A stretch of 6,758 bases of DNA from Gaiellasilicea sp035553355 (GCA_035553355.1 DATMJW010000102.1:1-6758), one strand, 5' to 3'. Positions 1-5,764 are shown, numbered from the stretch's first letter. Notes: generated by a model not told the origin, from the sequence alone. Made by a program: numbers and translations.

Positions 1-1081
1 CGCGGTCGAACGCCTCCCGCGCGACCGGCACGAGATCGGGGTGCGCGACCCACGTGCCGTCGAACCCCTGCGACGCCTCCCGCTCCTTGTCCTCGCGCAC
101 CTTCGCGAGCGCGTTCCGGTTCACCTCCGGGTCCCGCCGCGACGGGATGAACGCGGCCATCCCGCCGATCGCGTGCGCGCCGCGGCGGTGGCACGTCTTC
201 ACGAGGAGCTCGCTGTACGACCGCATGAAGGGGACCGCCATCGTCACCTGCGCGCGGTCGGGCAGCACGAACTCCGGGCGGTGCCCGAGGTTCTTGATCA
301 CGCTGAAGATGTAGTCCCACCGCCCGGCGTTCAGGCCGGCGGCGTGGTCGCGCAGCTCCCAGAGGATCTCGTCCATCTCGAACGCGGCGAGGATCGTCTC
401 GATCAGGACGGTTGCCTTGATCGTCCCGTGCGGGACGCCGAGCTGCTCCTGCGTCCACGTGAAGACGTCGTTCCAGAGGCGCGCCTCGAGGTGGCTCTCG
501 AGCTTCGGGAGGTAGAAGAACGTCCCGCCGCGGTCGTGGTTGCGCAGGAAGAAGAGGCCGAAGTCGAAGAGCGCGGCGGAGATCGGCCGGCCGTCGACGA
601 CGAAGTGGCGCTCCTCGAGGTGCCAGCCGCGCGGCCGGACGAGGAGCGTCGCCACGTCGTCGTCCAGCCGGTACCGCTTCTCGCCGGTGTCGAGCGAGAT
701 CGTCCGCGCGAGCGCGTCGCTGAGGTTCACCTGGCCCTCGAGGCAGTTCCGCCACGTGGGCGAGTTCGCGTCCTCGAAGTCGGCCATGAAGATCCGCGCG
801 CCGGAGTTGAGTGCGTTGATCACCATCTTCCGGTCGACCGGCCCGGTGATCTCGACGCGGCGGTCCTGCAGCTCCGCCGGCACCGGCGCGACCCGCCAGT
901 CGCTCTCCCGGATGTCGCGCGTCGCCGGTGAGAAGTCCGGGAGCTCCCCGTCGCGCAGCCGTGCGACGCGCTCCCGCCGGGCCGCGAGCAGATCGCGCCG
1001 CCGCGGCCCGAAGCGCCGTTCGAGCTCGGTCAGGAGCGCGACCGCCTCGGGCGTCAGGACCTCGTGCTCGAGCTCGGTCAT
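1..1081 (-). CDS. aceB: Malate synthase A, N-terminal 360 residues (cut by left window edge)
   Basis: Malate synthase condenses glyoxylate with acetyl-CoA to malate, the second glyoxylate-shunt step, in the cytosol. Reading down from the ATG at 1081 the frame stays open to base 1. Family landmarks seen: KMVINALNSGARIFMADFED at about residues 84-103; VRPRGWHLEE near 148-157, whose first Arg matches the glyoxylate-binding arginine of the family; an IETI-containing block around 220-238 with a conserved acidic residue; and RDHAAGLNAGRWDYIF at about 243-258, which fits the malate synthase signature. The family is usually 530-540 residues, so about a third, including the C-terminal catalytic aspartate, lies outside. 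The lack of a long inserted domain points to the A form rather than G. The ATG overlaps the upstream gene's TGA (ATGA), and GGAG sits only 2 nt before it, so translation is probably coupled. No isocitrate lyase gene is visible here. Identity is very secure. Confidence 0.97.
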   Translation of the reverse strand, partial: MTELEHEVLTPEAVALLTELERRFGPRRRDLLAARRERVARLRDGELPDFSPATRDIRESDWRVAPVPAELQDRRVEITGPVDRKMVINALNSGARIFMADFEDANSPTWRNCLEGQVNLSDALARTISLDTGEKRYRLDDDVATLLVRPRGWHLEERHFVVDGRPISAALFDFGLFFLRNHDRGGTFFYLPKLESHLEARLWNDVFTWTQEQLGVPHGTIKATVLIETILAAFEMDEILWELRDHAAGLNAGRWDYIFSVIKNLGHRPEFVLPDRAQVTMAVPFMRSYSELLVKTCHRRGAHAIGGMAAFIPSRRDPEVNRNALAKVREDKEREASQGFDGTWVAHPDLVPVAREAFDR

Positions 1082-1659
1082 GTCTCCGCGAGGAGCGCGC
1101 GCGTCAGCGCCGCGTGTCCGTCCTCGAGGACCGGTGCGCCGTGGGAGACGAGGAGGCGCCGGATCGGGAGGTCGAGGAGCGCGTGCAGGTCGCGGCGGAG
1201 CTGGGCCGGCGCGTCGCCGTCGAGCCACGTGTCCGGGGGGAGGCGGACGCCGCCGTCGCCGTCCGCGAGCAGCGCGTCGCCGACGACGAGCGCCTCGTGG
1301 CGCGGGATCCAGTACAGGGTCTCGTGCGCGACGTCGACCGGCAGCGCGACGACGTCCTCCGGCGGCGCGGCCACCGCTGCGCCGTACCGCTCGACGAGCT
1401 CGTCGGTGCTGCGGCGGTGCCAGTCGCACGTGAGCAGGATCGTGACGGGGAGTGCCCGGCGCTCGACGTCGCGGTCGAGCGCGTCGAAGAACCGGCCGCG
1501 CTCGTCCGGGACGAGCGGATCGACGAGCACGGTCGCTGCGGCACTCTCGAAGTAGACGCAGCCGACGTCGCGGTCCCAGTCCGCGCCCTCCCGCCACGCG
1601 GGATGCGCGGCCGTCCACCGCCACAGGCCGTTCGCGAGTTCCTGCACCTCCACGGGCAC
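1078..1659 (-). CDS. Metallo-beta-lactamase-fold-like protein with degenerate metal motif, unknown function
   Basis: A 193-residue protein I cannot assign to a named enzyme. Its outline resembles the metallo-beta-lactamase fold: a strand pair giving VYFES then TVLVDPLVP (35-51), a hydrophobic strand ILLTCDWHRRS (74-84) where the family has THxHxDH, then ALVVGDALL (123-131) and RLLVSHGAPV (168-177) where the family has its bridging Asp and third His. Candidate surviving ligands are His81, Asp128 and His173. The first His and the DH pair are absent (Cys78, Asp79, Arg82, Arg83), so a normal two-zinc site is unlikely. There is no signal peptide or membrane segment, so it is probably cytosolic. 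I chose the GTG at 1659, six bases after a TATA element and with no Shine-Dalgarno; the in-frame GTG at 1653 is an alternative. Its stop overlaps the aceB start, suggesting co-expression, but a functional link to glyoxylate metabolism is only inference. Coding is well supported, function weakly. Confidence 0.8.
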   Translation of the reverse strand: MPVEVQELANGLWRWTAAHPAWREGADWDRDVGCVYFESAAATVLVDPLVPDERGRFFDALDRDVERRALPVTILLTCDWHRRSTDELVERYGAAVAAPPEDVVALPVDVAHETLYWIPRHEALVVGDALLADGDGGVRLPPDTWLDGDAPAQLRRDLHALLDLPIRRLLVSHGAPVLEDGHAALTRALLAET

Positions 1660-1680
1660 GAGAGGCTATAGCGTCGCGAC
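1660..1680. promoter_or_regulatory. 21-bp divergent spacer with palindromic TATA, candidate bidirectional leaderless promoter
   Basis: This is the whole gap between two divergent GTG starts. It holds the perfect palindrome GCTATAGC (1665-1672) directly followed by another, GTCGCGAC (1673-1680). Read either way, the first gives TATAGC, a fair -10. It ends 8 bases before the GTG at 1681 on the plus strand and 5 bases before the GTG at 1659 on the minus strand, about where transcription would begin. Neither start has a Shine-Dalgarno, which fits leaderless mRNAs, common in actinobacteria. No convincing -35 is present: CTGAAC (minus strand, 1694-1689) is a weak candidate. The second palindrome might be an operator half or chance. 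Confidence 0.5.
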
Positions 1681-2508
1681 GTGGACACGTTCAGGATCGG
1701 AGGCGAGCTCGAGGTCAACCGGCTCGGCTTCGGCGCGATGCGCCTGTGCGGCCCGCGCGTCAGCGGCTGGCCGGGCGATCGGGAGAACGCGCTGCGGGTG
1801 CTTCGACGCGCCGTGGAGCTCGGCGTCGACTTCGTCGACACCGCGGACGCGTACGGGCCGGAGGTGAACGAGCTGCAGGTCGCGGAGGCGCTGTGGCCGT
1901 ACGACGGCGTCACCGTGGCGACGAAGGGCGGCCTCGTGCGCACGGCCGAGCCCGGCGAGTGGCCGAAGGACGGTCGGCCCGAGCACCTGCGCGCCGCGTG
2001 CGAGGCGTCGCTCCGGCGGCTCCGGCTCGACGTGATCCCGCTCTACCAGCTGCACCGCCCGGATCCGGCCGTCCCGTTCGCCGAGTCCGTCGGGGCGCTT
2101 CGCGAGCTCCGCGACGAGGGGAAGATCCGCTTCGTCGGCCTCTCGAACGTCGATGTGGCGCAGCTCGAGGAGGCGCGGTCGATCATCGAGATCGCGTCCG
2201 TCCAGAACGAGTACAACCTCGGCAACCGCGAGTCGGAGCCCGTCCTCGAGGCGTGCGACCGAGCCGGGATCGCGTTCCTGCCGTGGTACCCGCTCGACGC
2301 CGGCGCGCTCGCGCGCGCAGGCGGCCCCGTCGAGGCCGTCGCGCAGGCGCACGAGGCGACGCATGCGCAGGTCGCCCTCGCGTGGCTGCTCGCGCGCTCG
2401 CCCGTCACGATCCCGATCCCCGGCACCTCGTCGCTCGCCCACCTCGAGGAGAACATGGCGGCGCGCGACCTCCGGCTCACGCCCGCGGAGCTCGAGCTGC
2501 TCGGGTGA
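1681..2508 (+). CDS. Aldo/keto reductase family oxidoreductase
   Basis: A 275-residue NAD(P)H-dependent aldo/keto reductase, a cytosolic TIM-barrel enzyme reducing carbonyls to alcohols; the substrate cannot be read from the sequence. The catalytic tetrad is intact: Asp53 in FVDTAD, Tyr58 in DAYG, Lys82 in VATKGG and His125 in YQLHRPD. Further family marks are LGFGAMRL (15-22), the strand FVGLSN, SVQNEYN and PWYPL along the barrel, and the cofactor-binding PIPGTSS near the C-terminus. Length is at the short end of the 270-330 typical for the family, but all barrel landmarks are there, so it is complete. The GTG at 1681 is the first start after the TATA element and gives the usual short N-terminal strand; no Shine-Dalgarno precedes it. 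It is transcribed away from the MBL-like/aceB pair and looks monocistronic, or followed by the cupredoxin gene 59 bases downstream. Confidence 0.95.
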   Translation: MDTFRIGGELEVNRLGFGAMRLCGPRVSGWPGDRENALRVLRRAVELGVDFVDTADAYGPEVNELQVAEALWPYDGVTVATKGGLVRTAEPGEWPKDGRPEHLRAACEASLRRLRLDVIPLYQLHRPDPAVPFAESVGALRELRDEGKIRFVGLSNVDVAQLEEARSIIEIASVQNEYNLGNRESEPVLEACDRAGIAFLPWYPLDAGALARAGGPVEAVAQAHEATHAQVALAWLLARSPVTIPIPGTSSLAHLEENMAARDLRLTPAELELLG

Positions 2509-2556
2509 CCAAACCGATCCCGTGCGGTCGGCGTATCAGAGGAGGTCACCAACTCC

Positions 2557-2562
2557 GAGGAG
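2557..2562 (+). promoter_or_regulatory. Ribosome binding site of the cupredoxin gene
   Basis: GAGGAG lies five bases before the ATG at 2568. It is one of the better Shine-Dalgarno sequences in this window and decides the start, because the same frame stays open far upstream through the aldo/keto reductase gene with no other plausible start. A second purine-rich AGAGGAGG at about 2538-2545 has no start codon at a useful distance. Confidence 0.8.
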
Positions 2563-2567
2563 ACTCC

Positions 2568-2945
2568 ATGACCCGCACGCATGCCACTGCTTTCGCCGCT
2601 CTCGCCGCCGCCGCGCTGCTGACGGCGTTCGCCGCCCTCGTCGCGGCGAAGCCCGCCGACGCCGCGCTCCCGAAGCTGACCGGCACCGTCGGCCCGGGGT
2701 TCACGATCACGCTCAAGAAGGGGCTCAAGAACGTGACGACGCTCAAGCGCGGGACGTACACGCTCGTCGTCAGCGACCGCTCCGACGACCACAACTTCCA
2801 CCTCGTCGGCAAGGGCGTCAACGTCCGCACGAGCGTCGACGCGACCGGGACGCGCACGTTTCGTATCGTCCTGAAGCCGGGCCGCTACACGATCCTGTGC
2901 GATCCGCACGAGATCGCGATGCGCCGCACGATCCGCGTCCTCTAA
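2568..2945 (+). CDS. Exported small cupredoxin (plastocyanin/azurin-like) protein
   Basis: A 125-residue secreted protein. Residues 1-32 form a Sec-type signal: a short basic head (MTRTH), a long Ala/Leu core, then KPADA with likely cleavage after Ala32. No lipobox cysteine is present, so it is exported free rather than as a lipoprotein. The mature part, about 93 residues, is beta-rich and carries a cupredoxin ligand pattern: DDHNFHL (73-79), with His75 or His78 as the first ligand, then TILCDPHEIAM (108-118), giving Cys111, His114 and Met118 as C-x2-H-x3-M. The HNFHL plus CDPH layout is typical of small actinobacterial plastocyanin-like proteins. The role is probably electron transfer or copper binding outside the membrane. 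No oxidase or copper-handling gene is adjacent, so the partner is unknown. It lies 59 bases after the aldo/keto reductase, convergent with mec, and ends just before a hairpin pair. Confidence 0.88.
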   Translation: MTRTHATAFAALAAAALLTAFAALVAAKPADAALPKLTGTVGPGFTITLKKGLKNVTTLKRGTYTLVVSDRSDDHNFHLVGKGVNVRTSVDATGTRTFRIVLKPGRYTILCDPHEIAMRRTIRVL

Positions 2946-2963
2946 ACGCGTACCCCCGTCCGT

Positions 2964-3004
2964 TGCGGCCACGTCCGATGCTTTAAGCACCGGACGTGGC
3001 CGCA
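2964..3004. terminator. Long GC-rich hairpin between convergent genes, probable bidirectional terminator
   Basis: Perfect 14-bp arms TGCGGCCACGTCCG (2964-2977) and CGGACGTGGCCGCA (2991-3004) flank 13 bases that can pair further as TGC-TTTAA-GCA after one A/C mismatch. It starts 18 bases after the cupredoxin stop and lies past the mec stop on the other strand, so it can end transcription both ways. No U-tract follows on either side, which matches the U-less terminators described in actinobacteria. That it terminates is inferred from position and symmetry. Confidence 0.8.
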
Positions 3005-3036
3005 GGGGACACGCGCGGCCTCGCCGCGCGTCCCCT
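3004..3036. terminator. Second hairpin abutting the first, overlapping the mec stop codon
   Basis: Arms AGGGGAC (3004-3010) plus GCGCGGC (3013-3019) pair with GCCGCGC (3023-3029) plus GTCCCCT (3030-3036), with a two-base bulge (3011-3012) and a three-base loop CTC. It shares base 3004 with the first hairpin, so the two are mutually adjacent rather than nested. Its right arm includes two bases of the mec TAG (3037-3035), so on the minus strand it would form as the ribosome leaves. Probably part of a tandem terminator. Confidence 0.6.
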
Positions 3037-3421
3037 ACGCCGCGCTGCGGAGCGCGAGCGGTTCGATCCCTCGCTCTGTGATCCGCCAGCCCGCGAGCTC
3101 GTCGCGCGCGACCGACAGGATGAGGTACGGCTTGCCGAGCCAGAGGCCGATGTTCTCCACGTCCGTCCGCGACGGGCGGGGCGGGGAGAAGAGGTGCGAG
3201 TGGAAGACCGCGAGCTCGTACCCCTCGTCCTCCAGGAAGAAGTCGTCCGGGTCGCGCGGCTGGAGCTCGAAGCAGTAGGGGCTCGGCGCGGCGTTGATCG
3301 CGGGGATGTAGCGCTCGGCGACCCCGTCGCGGAAGGCGATCAACCCGCACGCTTCGTTCGGCGCCTCCGCCTGCGCGTGCGCCACGAGCTCCGCGCGGAT
3401 CGCGTCCGGGACTACCACCAC
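3035..3421 (-). CDS. mec: JAMM/MPN+ metallopeptidase, CysO-cysteine peptidase (Mec)
   Basis: A 128-residue zinc peptidase of the JAB/MPN family. In Mycobacterium tuberculosis, Mec hydrolyses the bond between CysO and its C-terminal cysteine, releasing free cysteine. The JAMM motif is complete: Glu23 in PNEACGLI and His74-x-His76-x7-Ser84-x2-Asp87 in the segment beginning FHSH, all needed for zinc and catalysis. There is no signal peptide, so it is cytosolic. It is the last gene of the operon. The best start is the GTG at 3421, with GGAG (3433-3430) eight bases upstream, overlapping the end of cysM by 10 nt; the next codon, GTG at 3418, is an alternative with a 7-nt overlap. Adjacency to cysO and cysM makes Mec far likelier than other JAMM proteins. 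Given the Gly-Gly-Cys end of CysO here, it may also process the carrier precursor. Confidence 0.93.
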   Translation of the reverse strand: MVVVPDAIRAELVAHAQAEAPNEACGLIAFRDGVAERYIPAINAAPSPYCFELQPRDPDDFFLEDEGYELAVFHSHLFSPPRPSRTDVENIGLWLGKPYLILSVARDELAGWRITERGIEPLALRSAA

Positions 3422-4344
3422 ACCGTCCGCTCCATCGACTCCTCCACGTCCGGCGCGTCCCAGAACTCCGCAGAGAGGTACTTCCAGCCCGCGTCCGCGA
3501 GGACGCAGACGACGACCCCCTCCTCGAGCTCCTGCGCGAGCCGCCGGGCGACGTGGACGACCGCGCCTGCCGAGACGCCGCCGAAGATCCCCTCCGTCGC
3601 GAGCAGCTCCCGCACCGCGGCCACCGACTCGGCGTTCGAGACGAGCAGCTTCCGGTCGAGCTTCGAGACGTCGAGGATCGGAGGCACGTAGCCGTCCGCG
3701 AGCGAGCGGAGGCCCATCACCGGGTCGCCCGGCAGCGGCTCGGCGGCCGCGACGACGACGTCGGGGAACGTCTCGCGGAGCCGGTCGCCGGTCCCCATCA
3801 GCGTGCCGCCGGTGCCGAGGCCCGCCACCAGGACGTCGACGCGGTCGAGCGCCTCGGCGATCTCGGCTCCCGTGCCCTCGTAGTGCGCGCGCGGGTTGGC
3901 GGCGTTCCCGTACTGGAACGGCATGAAGTACGTCGGATCGTCCTCCGCCAGCGCGAGCGCCATCCGGACAGCGCCGTTCGAGCCCTCCTCGCCCGGCGAC
4001 TCGACGATCTCTGCGCCGTAGAGCTCGAGCAGCCGCCGGCGCTCCGGTGTCGCGTTCGCGGGCATCACGCACGTCAGCGGGTACCCCTTCAGCTTCGCGA
4101 CGAGCGCGAGCGAGATCCCCGTGTTGCCGCTCGTCGGCTCGAGCAGCCGGCGGCCGGGCTCGAGCTCGCCCGCGGCGTCGGCTGCCTCGATCATCGCCTT
4201 CGCCACGCGGTCCTTGATCGATCCGGTCGGGTTCTGGCCCTCGAGCTTCGCGTACAGACGGACCGGCCCCGGCGAGAACCGCGAGAGCTCGACGAGGGGG
4301 GTGTTGCCGACGAGCGAGAGGAGCGACCGCGCCGTCGTCAGCAT
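3412..4344 (-). CDS. cysM: CysO-dependent cysteine synthase (O-phosphoserine sulfhydrylase type)
   Basis: A 310-residue PLP enzyme of the cysteine synthase family, cytosolic. The cofactor lysine is Lys44 in PTGSIKDR; the substrate loop is PTSGNTG (70-76); the phosphate-binding glycine loop is GTGGTLMGTG (177-186); Ser258 in GVSAGA sits where the pyridine nitrogen is held. Several features match M. tuberculosis CysM rather than CysK: LRSLADGYVP (212-221), whose Arg213 aligns with the arginine (Arg220 there) that selects O-phosphoserine; DAGWKYLS (284-291); and a short aromatic C-terminal tail, here TVWW, where that protein ends in LWA. It should form an aminoacrylate from O-phosphoserine and accept sulfur from CysO thiocarboxylate. 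The ATG at 4344 lies within the last codons of cysO (7-nt overlap) and lacks a clear Shine-Dalgarno, suggesting translational coupling. Substrate choice is inferred by similarity and context. Confidence 0.95.
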   Translation of the reverse strand: MLTTARSLLSLVGNTPLVELSRFSPGPVRLYAKLEGQNPTGSIKDRVAKAMIEAADAAGELEPGRRLLEPTSGNTGISLALVAKLKGYPLTCVMPANATPERRRLLELYGAEIVESPGEEGSNGAVRMALALAEDDPTYFMPFQYGNAANPRAHYEGTGAEIAEALDRVDVLVAGLGTGGTLMGTGDRLRETFPDVVVAAAEPLPGDPVMGLRSLADGYVPPILDVSKLDRKLLVSNAESVAAVRELLATEGIFGGVSAGAVVHVARRLAQELEEGVVVCVLADAGWKYLSAEFWDAPDVEESMERTVWW

Positions 4345-4607
4345 CCGCCCGCCATCGCGGGCAGCAGGATCATCGGCAGGCCGTCGACGGGGGTGTCGAG
4401 GCCGTCGAGCGTGCGCACGTCCTCGCCGCCGACGTAGACGTTCACGAACGGCGCGATCTCGCCGTCCTCGAAGAGGTGCGTCTCGAGCGCGGGGTAGCGG
4501 CGCGCGAGATCTTGGAGGACGTCACGCACCGTCGCGCCGTGCGCCTCGACCTGTCGCTCGCCTCCGACCTCGGCGCGAAGGGTGGGCGGGATCCGGACGG
4601 CGGTCAC
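4338..4607 (-). CDS. cysO: Sulfur carrier protein CysO (MoaD/ThiS-like) with Gly-Gly-Cys C-terminus
   Basis: An 89-residue ubiquitin-fold sulfur carrier. Landmarks are VRIPPTLR (4-11), TVRDVLQDLARRYP (26-39), the core strand PFVNVYVGGEDVR (53-65) and the tail ILLPAMAGGC (80-89). M. tuberculosis CysO, about 93 residues, has the same outline and ends ILPAVAGG. The tail glycine is adenylated by a MoeB/MoeZ-type enzyme and turned into a thiocarboxylate that donates sulfur to CysM. The oddity is one extra codon, TGC for Cys89, between Gly88 and the TGA, leaving no free diglycine end until it is removed. The GTG at 4607 overlaps the stop of the upstream activase gene (GTGA). A purine-rich AGGCGG lies about seven bases before it. 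Context between the activase and cysM makes CysO more likely than MoaD or ThiS. Confidence 0.93.
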   Translation of the reverse strand: MTAVRIPPTLRAEVGGERQVEAHGATVRDVLQDLARRYPALETHLFEDGEIAPFVNVYVGGEDVRTLDGLDTPVDGLPMILLPAMAGGC

Positions 4608-5764
4608 GGGCGGACCGCCTGGCAGAACTCGACGTAGTCGACGTACTCCGTGATCGTCGGCTGCTCGCCGCAGACGGGGCAGCTCGGGTCGCGCTTCACC
4701 GTCACCTCGTCGAAGGTGGCGGCGAGCGCGTCGAAGAGCAGCAGGCGGCCCTGCAGCGTGTCGCCGATCCCGAGCAGGAGCTTGAGCGCCTCGTTCGCCT
4801 GGAGCGAGCCGATGATGCCCGGCAGCACGCCGAGGACGCCTCCCTCCGCGCAGCTCGGCGCGAGCTCGGGCGGCGGCGGGGTGGGGAAGAGGCAGCGGTA
4901 GCACGGGCCGGCGCCCGGGTTGAAGACGGTCGCCTGCCCCTCGAAGCGGTAGATCGAGCCGTGCACGACCGGGATCCCGTGCCAGACGGAAGCGTCGTTC
5001 ACGAGGTACCGCGTCGGGAAGTTGTCGGCGCCGTCCACGATCACGTCCCAGCCGTCGCCCAGGATCCGCTCGACGTTCTCGGAGGTGAGCCGCTCCTCGT
5101 ACGCCTTCACCTCGACGTCGGGGTTGAGCGCCTCGATCGTCCGCTGCGCGGACGCGACCTTCGGCTCGCCGAGGCGCTCGGTCGAGTGCACGATCTGGCG
5201 CTGGAGGTTCGAATCGTCGACGACGTCCGCGTCGACGATCCCGAGCGTGCCGACGCCGGCTGCCGCGAGGTAGAGCGACGCGGGCGAGCCGAGCCCGCCG
5301 GCGCCGATGAGGAGGACGCGCGACGCGAGCAGCTTCTGCTGGCCCGCCTCGCCCACCTCCGGGATGAGGAGGTGGCGCGAGTAGCGCGCGCGCTGCTCCG
5401 GCGAGAGCGCGCGCGGCACGTCGATCTCGTAGCCGTTCCGCTTCCAGTCCGTGAACCCGCCGGCGAGGCTCGTCACCTGCTCGTAGCCGAGCTCCGCGAG
5501 CGACTTGGCGGCGAACGCGGAGCGGGAGCCGCCGGCGCAGTAGACGACGATCTCGCGCGACCGGTCGGGCACGAGGCCCTCGATTCGCGATTCGAGTTGG
5601 CCGCGCGGGACGTGCACCGCGCCGGGCAGAGCGCCCTCCTGCCACTCGTCCTGCTCCCGGACGTCGAGGAACAGCGCGTCGCCGAGGCGAGCGCGCGCGT
5701 CCGCAGCGCCGACCTCGTCGATCTCGGACTTGACCTGCTGCAGGAGCTCGCGGTACGTCGCCAT
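4604..5764 (-). CDS. Rhodanese-ThiF fusion, sulfur-carrier adenylyltransferase/sulfurtransferase (MoeZ/MoeB-like)
   Basis: A 386-residue cytosolic E1-like enzyme expected to adenylate the CysO C-terminus and supply sulfur to it. The rhodanese domain is N-terminal (about 20-115): LDVREQDEW (33-41), active-site Cys76 in YCAGGSRS, and LAGGFTDWK (100-108). The ThiF/MoeB domain follows from about 120: LSPEQRARYSRH, the ATP loop GAGGLGS (154-160), Asp178, Asn186/Arg189 in NLQRQ, Lys202, Asp247 in GADN, and the candidate transfer cysteine Cys305 in SCAEGGV. A zinc site is formed by Cys288/Cys291 (CYRC) and Cys362/Cys365 (CPVC). All catalytic residues I could check are present. M. tuberculosis MoeZ has the same domains in the opposite order, so I leave the symbol blank. 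The ATG at 5764 lies 10 bases after a -10-like TATCCT and lacks a good Shine-Dalgarno. First gene of the four-gene operon; it might also serve MoaD or ThiS. Confidence 0.95.
   Translation of the reverse strand: MATYRELLQQVKSEIDEVGAADARARLGDALFLDVREQDEWQEGALPGAVHVPRGQLESRIEGLVPDRSREIVVYCAGGSRSAFAAKSLAELGYEQVTSLAGGFTDWKRNGYEIDVPRALSPEQRARYSRHLLIPEVGEAGQQKLLASRVLLIGAGGLGSPASLYLAAAGVGTLGIVDADVVDDSNLQRQIVHSTERLGEPKVASAQRTIEALNPDVEVKAYEERLTSENVERILGDGWDVIVDGADNFPTRYLVNDASVWHGIPVVHGSIYRFEGQATVFNPGAGPCYRCLFPTPPPPELAPSCAEGGVLGVLPGIIGSLQANEALKLLLGIGDTLQGRLLLFDALAATFDEVTVKRDPSCPVCGEQPTITEYVDYVEFCQAVRP

Noticed and set aside
41..931. Long plus-strand open frame of 296 codons
   Set aside because: It lies wholly antisense to aceB, whose protein matches malate synthase along its full length. 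The plus-strand product is Arg/Val/Pro-rich with no recognisable domain, a typical GC-rich shadow.
1666..2442. Minus-strand open frame opposite the aldo/keto reductase
   Set aside because: Arg/Asp-rich translation without motifs, opposite a gene with an intact catalytic tetrad.
1452..2567. Plus-strand frame reaching upstream of the cupredoxin through the aldo/keto reductase gene
   Set aside because: Only the part from the ATG at 2568, which has a Shine-Dalgarno and a signal peptide, is real. The upstream part is low-complexity Arg/Ala sequence out of frame with the recognised reductase.
3422..4072. Upstream extension of the mec frame to a 345-residue product
   Set aside because: The extension overlaps cysM in another frame and is Arg/Gly/Ala-rich without domain features. 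The JAMM domain begins right after the GTG codons at 3421/3418.
4608..5645. Upstream extension of the cysO frame into a 435-residue product
   Set aside because: It is the out-of-frame shadow of the rhodanese-ThiF gene. The sulfur-carrier fold begins at the GTG at 4607, where a GTGA overlap marks the junction.
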